From Poriferisodalis sp965116245 (GTDB lineage Bacteria; Actinomycetota; Acidimicrobiia; Acidimicrobiales; Poriferisodalaceae), in assembly GCA_965116245.1 (NCBI GenBank), contig OZ220497.1, positions 1,798,001 through 1,862,000 on the forward strand: a stretch of 64,000 bases of DNA, given 5' to 3'. Of the stretch, positions 34,528 to 42,563 are shown piece by piece. Both the position numbers and the translations under genes were made by a program. Position 1 is the stretch's first letter, and each line of letters opens with the position of its first letter. Below the pieces are notes generated by a model. It worked only from the letters and a program-made list of their open reading frames with translations, did not search any database and had not been told where the DNA came from.

Positions 34528-34607
34528 GCCTGCGAGCGTAGGGGCACCTGCGGTGTCTGTTGCGTCCGGCGAGTCCCCTGGCAGCTTTCCGCTCAAGAAC
34601 TGTCAGC

Positions 34608-35759
34608 TCAAAGCGCCGGTGCCAGACGTGCAGTTCCAGACGAAATCAACGGATAGAGACCGTCCGCGCCCACTCCGGTGGCCATCTCGCCCAGCACCCC
34701 CGACCAGTGCGCGTCCGAGCCGTACTCCTTGCGCCAACTCCACAGCCGGCGGCTGAAATGATGCAGCGGATACTCCTGGGTCATACCCATGGCGCCATGA
34801 GCCTGGTGGCAGGCCTTTGTAGCCCGCCCTGCTGACTGATTGGCAATCAGCTTGGCTGCAGCAATCTCAAATCGTGCGTCGCCGCGGGTGGCCTCGCGGG
34901 CTGCAGTTTCGGCAGACATGCGCAACAGTGCGGCATCTTGCGCAGCCCATACCAAGTGTTGTTGCACTGCTTGAAAGCGCGCCACGGGTCGGCCAAACTG
35001 GACACGCTCGTTGGTGTAGCTGACAGTGAGCTGACACATCTTCTCAACAGCTCCGGCCATAAGCGCTACCCGAGACAGCGCGCCGCGCTGCGCTAGATAT
35101 TCAGCGTCAACGCCATCGGGCGCGAGCGCCGCTTTACCTGTCGCCCCCTCAAAGCGGACCGTGTCGCGCGGCTCGCCCGCCATATTGGACATAGGCGTGA
35201 TCGCGCACTCCGCTGCTGGCACTGAAATCACCCACAGACGTCCGTCACACTCACAAACACACACGATGGCCTCAGCGTTGCGTGCCCACGGCACTCGATG
35301 AGCCTCACCGGTCAACGTAGCTGTGCCGTCCTCGGCGACGTTCGCCGCGCAGGCTCCGGCACCCGTCCAATCACGCTGCGACGCACGCGGCGGGACGATT
35401 GTGACCAATCCGTCCGGGCGTTCAAGCCCGGCTTGCGCCAGCAGCCAGCCGCCGAGAATGCCATGTTCGGCAGCAGGGATCGGTGCCGCGTGGTAGCCGA
35501 CCAGGCGGAGCACTTCAATGGCATCAGCCAGCGTGCCACCCGATCCGCCGAGGTCTTCGGGAATCCCGATTAGGTCGAATCCGGTATCGCGGAACGCACC
35601 CCAAATTTCGGGTGCTGCACCGGTGTCCTCCGCAGCCTGTACCGCCTCATGTGTACACCATTCGCGGAACAGCCGATCGGCGGTCTCGGTGATCAGCTCG
35701 TCAACCACGACAGGGTCAAGCATCTTGTTGCCGGTAGTCGCTGCAGCGCTAGTCGTCAT
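34608..35759 (-). CDS. Acyl-CoA dehydrogenase, subunit of a likely heteromeric pair (second gene)
   Basis: 383 residues. Acyl-CoA dehydrogenase fold with IGIPEDLGGSGGTLADAIEVL in the N-terminal domain and HQAHGAMGMTQEYPLHHFSRRLW near the FAD-binding C-terminus. Its ATG overlaps the stop of the preceding acyl-CoA dehydrogenase by four bases. In actinobacteria such adjacent, similarly sized genes often encode the two different subunits of an alpha2-beta2 enzyme acting on bulky acyl-CoA (as in cholesterol side-chain ChsE1-ChsE2). The FAD-contacting motifs are weaker here than in the partner. Confidence 0.9.
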   Translation of the reverse strand: MTTSAAATTGNKMLDPVVVDELITETADRLFREWCTHEAVQAAEDTGAAPEIWGAFRDTGFDLIGIPEDLGGSGGTLADAIEVLRLVGYHAAPIPAAEHGILGGWLLAQAGLERPDGLVTIVPPRASQRDWTGAGACAANVAEDGTATLTGEAHRVPWARNAEAIVCVCECDGRLWVISVPAAECAITPMSNMAGEPRDTVRFEGATGKAALAPDGVDAEYLAQRGALSRVALMAGAVEKMCQLTVSYTNERVQFGRPVARFQAVQQHLVWAAQDAALLRMSAETAAREATRGDARFEIAAAKLIANQSAGRATKACHQAHGAMGMTQEYPLHHFSRRLWSWRKEYGSDAHWSGVLGEMATGVGADGLYPLISSGTARLAPAL

Positions 35760-36907
35760 ACCGGAAGCCCCTGGAGTCCCTTAGAAGCCACCGAGCGCAG
35801 GATTTCAATGGTGCCACCCCGGATCGTGTTGCCTGGAAATGTCACCACGCACTGCGCCAGCAAACGCTCAAACAGCGATTCGGACTCCGGCGAGTATTCC
35901 TCGTCAATCAACTGCACCAGCTTTTCGATCACTTCCTGCTCAAAGCGGGTACCCATCTCTTTCACCAACGCCGACTCCACCGACGGCGCTTCGCCTTCGT
36001 CAATAAGTCGGGCCACCGACAAAGAGAGGTTCCGCAAGCCCCACCAGCGGGCAGCTAGCTCGCCGAACAGGTCTGATATGGCATCTTGGGTAGGTGTGCT
36101 GGCCGCCTCGCGCAGTAGCTGCTCCACCATCGAGAAGGGCGACAGCCACCGGTCCGGGCCACCGCGTTCGTAAGCCATCTCTGCGGTGTTTTGATGCCAG
36201 CCCATTCCCGGTTGACCAACCACGTTGGCGTCCGGAACGAATACGTCGTGGAATGTCACTTCGTTGAAGTGATGGCTGCCGTCCAGAAACGGAATCGGGT
36301 TGATCTCTAGTCCCGGCGAGCGCAAATCAATAAGGAACTGCGAAAGTCCAGCATGTTTGTTGCCGTCCTCCATCGGTGCGGTGCGCAACAAACAAATGAA
36401 CCAGTCATTCAAGTGAGCGTTCGAGGTCCAGATCTTGGTTCCGTTCACCACCCAGCCGTCATCGGCTCGTTCGGCCCTTGTCGCCACCGACGCCAGGTCG
36501 GAGCCGCTGTCGGGTTCGCTCATACCAATCGAAAAGCCCAGCTCTCCCCGGCAGATCGGCGGTAAGAACCGCTCGCGCTGCTCGTCGTTGCCGAACTTCC
36601 AGATCACATTGCCGGTCTGGCGGTCTGCTACCCAGTGGTGCCCCACAGGGGCACCCCAGCGCAGCATTTCTTCAACCACGATGAAGCGCTGAACGGCTGT
36701 GCGGTCGGCACCGCCCCAGCGAGACGGCAGTGCCATGCCCACCCACCCGCGTGCGGCCATCTTGGCGGAGAACTTCCGGTTGTGATCTGCGGCCATGCCT
36801 AGGCAGGGCTCGTGGCTGCCGGGCGGTAGCTCGGCAGCCAAAAAGTCACGTACTTCTGCTTGCAGGTCTAGTTCGGCACTAGTCAGTTCGGTCGGCGTGA
36901 ATCTCAT
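35756..36907 (-). CDS. Acyl-CoA dehydrogenase, subunit of a likely heteromeric pair (first gene)
   Basis: 383 residues, the same length as the next gene. FAD/substrate motifs GFSIGMSEPDSGSDLAS and NGTKIWTSNAHLNDWF are clear, and MAYERGGPDRW is in the region of the catalytic site. It catalyses alpha,beta-desaturation of an acyl-CoA with electron transfer flavoprotein as acceptor. It heads a run with the second dehydrogenase, enoyl-CoA hydratase and thioesterase. An 8-nt repeat array lies between its start and the monooxygenase gene. Confidence 0.92.
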   Translation of the reverse strand: MRFTPTELTSAELDLQAEVRDFLAAELPPGSHEPCLGMAADHNRKFSAKMAARGWVGMALPSRWGGADRTAVQRFIVVEEMLRWGAPVGHHWVADRQTGNVIWKFGNDEQRERFLPPICRGELGFSIGMSEPDSGSDLASVATRAERADDGWVVNGTKIWTSNAHLNDWFICLLRTAPMEDGNKHAGLSQFLIDLRSPGLEINPIPFLDGSHHFNEVTFHDVFVPDANVVGQPGMGWHQNTAEMAYERGGPDRWLSPFSMVEQLLREAASTPTQDAISDLFGELAARWWGLRNLSLSVARLIDEGEAPSVESALVKEMGTRFEQEVIEKLVQLIDEEYSPESESLFERLLAQCVVTFPGNTIRGGTIEILRSVASKGLQGLPV

Positions 36908-36946
36908 TTGGTGGCCTCTGAGGGAAGCGGGCAGTCTTTACTAGCG

Positions 36947-36989
36947 ATCAGGCAATCAGACGATCAGGCAATCAGGCAATCAGGCGAAC
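36947..36989 (+). repeat. 8-nt tandem repeats upstream of the acyl-CoA dehydrogenase operon
   Basis: Five copies of ATCAGGCA with small changes run from about 36948 to 36988. They fill the 96-base spacer between the monooxygenase stop and the start of the dehydrogenase pair, where a promoter or ribosome binding region might be expected. Confidence 0.8.
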
Positions 36990-37003
36990 TAGCGAACCGG
37001 CGA

Positions 37004-38659
37004 TCACGCAACAGCGAAGCCGCGGTAGCTGTCGTTCGCTACGTCTTCGCAAATCTCAACGTACGGCGGGAAACCCGGCAGCGGCATGAACACCCGTGTC
37101 TTGCCCGGAATGTTCGCCCCCAGATACCAGGAGTTGCATGTCGGGTACAGCGTCAGGTCGGCTACTGCATTGACGTAGTCCACCCAATAGTCCTCAGCGT
37201 CGGCTTCGGGCTCGATGGTGGCTGCGTCGCGTTCACGGAGATCTTCCAGGCAGCGCGCAATCCACTCAACGTGCTGCTCAATTGACGGGATCATGTTGGT
37301 TAGCACCGAAGGGCTGCCCGGTCCCGAAACGGTGAACATGTTGGGAAAGCCAGCGACGCCCAGTCCGAGGTAGGTGCGTGGGCCCGCATCCCAATGGTCA
37401 GCTAAGCGCTTGCCGTCGCGTCCGGTGATGTTCATGCGCAGCAGCGTTCCGGTCATTGCATCAAAGCCAGTGGCGTAGACGATCGCATCGACGGGGTATT
37501 CCTGGCCAGCGACCACGACCCCCTTTTCCGAGATGCGCTCAATAGGTGTCTGCGAAACGTCCACCAAGCGGACGTGCGGCTGGTTGAACGTCTCGTAGTA
37601 ATGAGTGTCCAGGCAGGGGCGCTTGCAAGCGATGGTGTTGTGCGGCATGAGCTTGGCCGCGACCTCGGGATCGTCCACAACTTCGGCGATTTTGCCACGA
37701 ACGAACTCCGCCACCCGGTCGTTCGATTCGGTATCCAAAATGATGTCGCTGTAGCCCCGGTAGAACGTGAAACCACCCACGTCCCACCGCTCTTCAAGGC
37801 ACTCGGCGAACTCTTGCTCGCTAGCTTCCTTGGCGAGGTCTTCTTTGTCGGGCAGCCGCAGCACCATCGCTGCTGGCTGTTCCAGCATCGTGGCGCGCCG
37901 CTCGCGATAGTTGGACTTCCATTCGGTCCGCTCTGCGGGGTCAAGCGGTTGGTTGCGAGCCGGCACCGAGTAGTTGGGTGTGCGCTGAAACACGGTCAGT
38001 TCCCGACATTGCTCGGCGATAATCGGGATGGCCTGTATCGCTGAGGATCCGGTGCCGATGACAGCGACCGACTGACCTTCGAAGTCGACATCGTGGTGGG
38101 GCCAGTTGCCTGTGTGATAGGTCGGCCCGCTGAAAGTCTCGGCCCCATCAAAGGCGGGCTTGTTGGTGGTGGACAAACAGCCGGTAGCCATCACAACGAA
38201 ACGTGCCCGGTAGCTGCCGCGATCGGTGCGCAATAGCCATTGGCGGCCCTTTTCGTCCCAATCGACTTGCTCAACGGTTGTGCCGAAGCGGATGTCTCGC
38301 CTCAAGTCGTATCGGTCGGCTACGTGGTTGGCGTAACGCAGGATCTCCGGTTGGCCCGAATAGCGCTCGGACCAGTCCCATTCCTGTTCAAGTTCAGGAT
38401 CGAATGAGTAGGAATACTGCATCGACTCGACATCGCAGCGGGCGCCGGGATAGCGGTTCCAGTACCAGGTGCCGCCCACGCCATTGGCCCGTTCAACCAC
38501 CACCGTGTCGAAGCCGAGGCCGCGCAGCTTGTGGAGCATGTACATGCCAGCGAAGCCTGCGCCTACCACCACTACATCGTGTGTGGCCACGTTTAGGCCG
38601 TTTGGGCTCTCGATTGGGTCTGAGTTCGCCCCGTTTCCGCCGCTCACGGGACGACACAC
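37004..38659 (-). CDS. FAD-dependent monooxygenase, Baeyer-Villiger type
   Basis: 551 residues from GTG 38659; GTG 38590 is an alternative just before the first Rossmann strand. Two dinucleotide-binding loops are present: GAGFAG (33-38) for FAD and GTGSSA (about 202-207) for NADPH. Between them is the fingerprint of type I Baeyer-Villiger enzymes, FxGxxxHxxxW, here FSGPTYHTGNWP (176-187). These enzymes insert oxygen next to a ketone. With the downstream acyl-CoA genes this suggests degradation of a cyclic or long-chain ketone, but substrate cannot be read from sequence. Confidence 0.9.
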   Translation of the reverse strand: MCRPVSGGNGANSDPIESPNGLNVATHDVVVVGAGFAGMYMLHKLRGLGFDTVVVERANGVGGTWYWNRYPGARCDVESMQYSYSFDPELEQEWDWSERYSGQPEILRYANHVADRYDLRRDIRFGTTVEQVDWDEKGRQWLLRTDRGSYRARFVVMATGCLSTTNKPAFDGAETFSGPTYHTGNWPHHDVDFEGQSVAVIGTGSSAIQAIPIIAEQCRELTVFQRTPNYSVPARNQPLDPAERTEWKSNYRERRATMLEQPAAMVLRLPDKEDLAKEASEQEFAECLEERWDVGGFTFYRGYSDIILDTESNDRVAEFVRGKIAEVVDDPEVAAKLMPHNTIACKRPCLDTHYYETFNQPHVRLVDVSQTPIERISEKGVVVAGQEYPVDAIVYATGFDAMTGTLLRMNITGRDGKRLADHWDAGPRTYLGLGVAGFPNMFTVSGPGSPSVLTNMIPSIEQHVEWIARCLEDLRERDAATIEPEADAEDYWVDYVNAVADLTLYPTCNSWYLGANIPGKTRVFMPLPGFPPYVEICEDVANDSYRGFAVA

Positions 38660-38891
38660 TATCTAAGCCATCTATGCCACGCCAGCTAAGCCGCGCTCGC
38701 CAGCTAAGCCCCACTCGCAAAGGCACACGCAGGTGCAGCAGCCGAACGCCTGATGGTGGCGCGAATGTGTGTCGAACGTGTTCTGAGTGTGCCCATTAGT
38801 GTTTGCCCATTGATCGCGCCAGCATGTCCAGTCGGCGTGTAGCGCCCGTATTTCACGCTCGCGCGCAACGCTCGTGTGCGACGATCGGTAG

Positions 38892-40424
38892 GTGAGCGAA
38901 GCCTGCGATCTGTCAGCGTCTCGTGCGTTGGTGCTTATGGAGAACAGCGAGCTGTCAGCCACAGAGCTGTTGGAATCGTGTTTGGCTCGGGCTGATCTAG
39001 TTGATGGTGCGGTGAATGCGCTGGTCACACGTAACGACGAAGCGGCGCGTGCCTCAGCCCAGCAGATTGACGGTGCGCGTGCTCGGGGCGAACCGATGGG
39101 CCGCTTGGCTGGCCTGCCAATAGCGATCAAGGACATTCAGGCGACAGCCGGCTTGACTACGACTTATGGCGCTGTGCCATTCGCCGACTATGTGCCTGAT
39201 GCCGACGACGGCATCGTGGCTCGTGTGCGCGCCGCAGGTGCGGTCATTGTCGGCAAGACCAACACTCCCGAACTCAGCATTGGCGCCAACACGGTTAATC
39301 GGCTCTTTGGTGCCACCGGTAATCCGTTCGATCCGTCGCTGACTTGCGGCGGCAGCTCCGGCGGTTCCGCAGTGGCGCTCGCATGTGGGATGGCGGCGCT
39401 AGCCACGGGGTCCGACCACGGTGGCAGCCTGCGTATTCCAGCGTCGTACTGCGGTGTAGCGGCCATCCGTTCAACGCCGGGCACCGTGGCTCACGAAGAG
39501 CGCACGATTGGCAGAACCAACTACAGCGTGCAGGGCCCGATGGCTCGCACGGTTGCCGATGTAGCGCTCTTGTTGTCGGTTTTGGCGGGACGTGATCGCT
39601 CAACGCGCCGCGACCCCATGGCGTTCCCTTTGGACGCAGATGTCTTTGCTGATGTGCCCGAAGCGGACCTTGCCTCGCTGCGTGTCGGTGTAAGCACAGA
39701 CCTCGGTGGGTTATTGGTGTCGGAAGCTGTGCGGACCACCTTCGCAGACCGCGTTGAACGGCTGGCTGGATTGGTCGGTTCGGTCACCTCGGCCAACATT
39801 GACCTCAGCGACGCTCTGGATGTGGACTGGCAACTTCGCTCTGACGTATTCGCCACCAACTATCACCGCAACATTCACAAATTTGATTCCGACACTGGCA
39901 TTGATGGCGACACTGGCAACGCTGATGGCGGATTCAATCCGAACATTCGGGCCACCTACGAGGAGGCGCTAAACACCACGGTGCTTGACATCGCTAAAGC
40001 TCGGCGGCGCCAAGTTGAGCTGTACCGAGCGACCGACGCACTGTTCGACAAGTTCGATGTGCTGATCTGTCCGGGCGTCAGCGTGCCACCCTTCGACTGG
40101 CACCAGCTCTATCCCGCAGAGATCGACGGCCAGCCCGTGCGCAACTACATGGCTTGGCTGGGACTGTCAGCAGCGTTGACAGTCGTAGGGCACCCCACCG
40201 TGGCCTTGCCATGCGGACGCGACCCACAGGGCACACCGTTCGGCCTGCAGCTAGTAGGCCCTAGCTACGGTGACCGCCGGTTGTTGGGCATAGCAGCAGC
40301 GCTAGAAGCCGCATTCGCCGATGATCCGGTAACTGCGCGTCCGCTGCCCGATATTGACTGGCTGTCAAGCGTGCGAACAACGTGTAAGACCGAGGGCCGT
40401 CAAGTACACGCCGCTGCACCCTAA
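38892..40424 (+). CDS. Amidase signature family enzyme
   Basis: 510 residues from GTG 38892. The Ser-cisSer-Lys triad can be placed: Lys80 in AIKDIQ, cis-Ser155 in GGSSGGS and nucleophile Ser179 in DHGGSLRIPAS. It hydrolyses an amide bond; the family covers aliphatic and aromatic amides, peptide amides and the GatA-type subunit. GatA is unlikely because no gatB or gatC is nearby. Residues about 333-346 (DTGIDGDTGNADGG) are a small acidic repeat insertion. Transcribed away from the monooxygenase through a 232-base shared promoter region. Confidence 0.9.
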   Translation: MSEACDLSASRALVLMENSELSATELLESCLARADLVDGAVNALVTRNDEAARASAQQIDGARARGEPMGRLAGLPIAIKDIQATAGLTTTYGAVPFADYVPDADDGIVARVRAAGAVIVGKTNTPELSIGANTVNRLFGATGNPFDPSLTCGGSSGGSAVALACGMAALATGSDHGGSLRIPASYCGVAAIRSTPGTVAHEERTIGRTNYSVQGPMARTVADVALLLSVLAGRDRSTRRDPMAFPLDADVFADVPEADLASLRVGVSTDLGGLLVSEAVRTTFADRVERLAGLVGSVTSANIDLSDALDVDWQLRSDVFATNYHRNIHKFDSDTGIDGDTGNADGGFNPNIRATYEEALNTTVLDIAKARRRQVELYRATDALFDKFDVLICPGVSVPPFDWHQLYPAEIDGQPVRNYMAWLGLSAALTVVGHPTVALPCGRDPQGTPFGLQLVGPSYGDRRLLGIAAALEAAFADDPVTARPLPDIDWLSSVRTTCKTEGRQVHAAAP

Positions 40425-40516
40425 GCCGATAGGCCAGCCCGTCACCCCGCCGCCAACCCGTCGAGAAGGGGTATCTGGCCACGACTGTTTGATGAGAAGA
40501 TCTGGCAGGGAGTCTC

Positions 40517-40544
40517 GTGCTGCTGTGACGCGAGCGCGTGTCGG
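40517..40544 (+). repeat. Imperfect 28-nt direct repeat, left copy (island flank)
   Basis: This segment matches 47841-47868 at 22 of 28 positions in the same orientation, with an exact 10-base core GCTGCTGTGA; all six differences are transitions. The two copies bracket the two-gene unknown pair and the restriction-modification locus. Could be a worn attachment-like repeat, a remnant of duplicated coding sequence, or chance. The rest of 40425-40674 shows no convincing gene. Confidence 0.3.
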
Positions 40545-40674
40545 GGCGTTTGAGCTGCCCAAGAATGCCCGGCAGCAGGCGTTGGATCAGGATTGTGGCC
40601 GGTCACGGTCAGGTTCGCTACCAACACAAGTCGGTGAATGGTGAGAGATACGACTACGCGTAGGGTGGGTTGAG

Positions 40675-41883
40675 ATGAGCGAAGCCGATGATCATGACGG
40701 GGTGGCTGTTGGTCTGGATCGGTCGGCTGGCGGTCGGACGTTGCGATTCACGGGTGGTAGATTCACAGCGGAACGGCTCTGTGATGAGGCGTTCGCTGCA
40801 GCTTCCAGGTCGCTGGTCGCGTTCCGCAAAGCGGTCGTTGCGCTCGCCGAACATGAGTACGAAGCTGGCGGTGAGCGCACGGGCGGAGACGTTCCGGCGA
40901 CCATCAGCGGTTTCCGGTTTTGTGTGTGCGATTTTGGACCTGGCAGCTTGGCGGTTGAGGTTCGGCCTGACGATGAACTCAAGATGTTCACTCTTGACGA
41001 TCCGTGCCTTCAGAGCGCCGACAGGATCGAGACCGCCATCGCAGAGTTGGCGCATGCCGGTAACCGCCCAACGCTGAGTGCTTTGCCGACGAGACTGTTG
41101 GGGAAGATCGCAGCTATAGGCGAACCGCTCAACGACCGCGAGGCCGTGTCTTTTGAAAGCCGACGCGGCACCGCGCGGCTCGGACAGCATGAGTGCGATG
41201 AACTTCGCGAGCAGAATTTGCCCACCGGTGTCGCCCCCGAGTTAATCGCTGGCCGTGTGCTGCGAATCTCCGCTGACAAATCACGGGCGGCGGTTAAGGT
41301 GCTCGGCTGGCAATCGCCTCGCCCCACCAGCATCTACTACCGGGATCTGGCGACGATCGACGACATGCGAGTCGCTTTGACTGAGAACGAAAGGAACGGT
41401 CCGCTTGTCACCGTTGAAGGTACATTCAGTTTGTCGGCGGCCGGAGTGAAGTCGCGCGGGTCGGCATTCCCTCTACGAGATGTGAGAGTTCACGACGAGG
41501 ACACAGCCGAGGAGATGAACGCACTTGTCAGCGAACTCGATGAGCTAGAGGAACTCAGCGATGGCTGGTACGGCACCGATGGGGTCGCTGGTGATGCTCC
41601 GAATCGGGCAGCCGTTCTGGGTGTGCGCTGTTTGACCGCAGCGTTTCCGCACTATGGGCTGCCCTACCCGCATGTGTTCCCCTGTGTGAATGGCGGTGTC
41701 TCGATGGAATGGTCGCTCGATGACATCGAGGCATCAATCACTTTCAACGACTCCAGCCATGTCGCGACCGTTGCGTCGCTGGACATCTCGACGGATGAGC
41801 ACCAATACCAAGAGAACGTCAGTGTTAGTTGTGCTTTTGTGAGGGACTGGCTTCGTGGACTCATGGGGCATGGGAGCCGGTGA
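40675..41883 (+). CDS. Uncharacterised protein, first gene of a conserved-looking pair
   Basis: 402 residues, no signal peptide or membrane segment. Residues 1-270 are unrecognised, moderately acidic and alpha/beta in character. The C-terminal 130 residues contain DELEELSDGWYGTDGVAGDAP and then PHVFPCVNGGVSMEWSLDD. A module of that kind, with GWxG followed by a G-x-x-x-x-EW strand, occurs in many short bacterial hypothetical proteins that I recall being encoded beside a second small protein, as here. The next gene starts in a GTGA overlap with this stop codon. Position beside a restriction-modification locus suggests a defence or toxin-antitoxin-like role, but that is inference. Confidence 0.7.
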   Translation: MSEADDHDGVAVGLDRSAGGRTLRFTGGRFTAERLCDEAFAAASRSLVAFRKAVVALAEHEYEAGGERTGGDVPATISGFRFCVCDFGPGSLAVEVRPDDELKMFTLDDPCLQSADRIETAIAELAHAGNRPTLSALPTRLLGKIAAIGEPLNDREAVSFESRRGTARLGQHECDELREQNLPTGVAPELIAGRVLRISADKSRAAVKVLGWQSPRPTSIYYRDLATIDDMRVALTENERNGPLVTVEGTFSLSAAGVKSRGSAFPLRDVRVHDEDTAEEMNALVSELDELEELSDGWYGTDGVAGDAPNRAAVLGVRCLTAAFPHYGLPYPHVFPCVNGGVSMEWSLDDIEASITFNDSSHVATVASLDISTDEHQYQENVSVSCAFVRDWLRGLMGHGSR

Positions 41884-42314
41884 GTTGGCCTCCGCTTGTT
41901 GGCGGTGAAATTCAGCTCACGAACCCGATCGAGATGCTGCGACGCCAAATACATCCGAACTGGGAAAAGGAGCGCGGTGTCATCGGCTCGGATATGTTCA
42001 AACCGGGCGATGGACGCGCGTCTACGACTATGGACTCAGTGCTCTCAGCGCAGCAAGCACACAGCCGTTATGAGAATCCAACGGTAGGAAGCTGCGCTGT
42101 GGCTGTCAGCGAGGTCAACTCGTACGGTTCGCGGGCTATTGATGATTCAGCGGTCAATGGCGTACCCATCGGGCACGCATACATTGATCTGAGAGGACTC
42201 GGCGTGAGCGCCCGAGATCGCATCGCTAAGAAACTCAAACGATCCGCTATGGGCAACGGAATTTGGCGACCGACCACGAGCAGCGATTCGGTTGACACTC
42301 CGATTAGGGGGTAA
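41880..42314 (+). CDS. Uncharacterised protein, second gene of the pair
   Basis: 144 residues from GTG 41880, overlapping the preceding TGA by four bases; a longer upstream reading is possible but lies in the first gene. Contains EMLRRQIHPNW near the start, then GRASTTMDSVLSAQQAHSRYE, a stretch CAVAVSEVNS and finally GHAYIDLRGLGVSARDRIAKKLKR. This pattern (L-R-Q-[IV]-H-P at the N-terminus, an internal S-x-x-x-A-x-x-x-Y helix, a hydrophobic strand and a basic C-terminal helix) resembles small hypothetical partners I recall next to GWxG proteins. No enzyme motif is recognised. It ends 25 bases before the C15 tract. Confidence 0.7.
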   Translation: MSWPPLVGGEIQLTNPIEMLRRQIHPNWEKERGVIGSDMFKPGDGRASTTMDSVLSAQQAHSRYENPTVGSCAVAVSEVNSYGSRAIDDSAVNGVPIGHAYIDLRGLGVSARDRIAKKLKRSAMGNGIWRPTTSSDSVDTPIRG

Positions 42315-42339
42315 CGAGACGACGAGTCCTCGCTTGTAA

Positions 42340-42432
42340 CCCCCCCCCCCCCCCTTTGAGGCGCCCTCCTCTCACTACCCCCAGCCCTAGCAAGCCATCC
42401 AAGTTCCCCGCACCCTCGGGGGGGGGGGGGGG
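42340..42432. repeat. C15 ... G15 homopolymer pair between convergent genes
   Basis: A run of 15 C (42340-42354) is followed after 63 bases by a run of 15 G (42418-42432). The two are perfect reverse complements and would form a very stable stem in RNA from either strand. They lie between the convergent ends of the unknown pair and of the helicase-methylase gene, so the structure could act as a two-way terminator. Homopolymers this long are prone to length change and also to sequencing error. The remainder of 42315-42563 has no recognisable gene. Confidence 0.85.
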
Positions 42433-42563
42433 TGGGCTTTACGATGAGCACCCAGACGAGCCATAACACGTAGCTGGCGCGCTTGACGCACGAGTCTGCA
42501 GGGCAGCTCGAGTGTGTGCTTAATGCATGATCATGTAACACCTTTAGGTACTTGAGACTGGGT

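Noticed and set aside
40354..40644. Possible small gene after the amidase
   Set aside because: It begins inside the amidase, lacks a ribosome binding site and conserved pattern; treated as spacer with a repeat copy.
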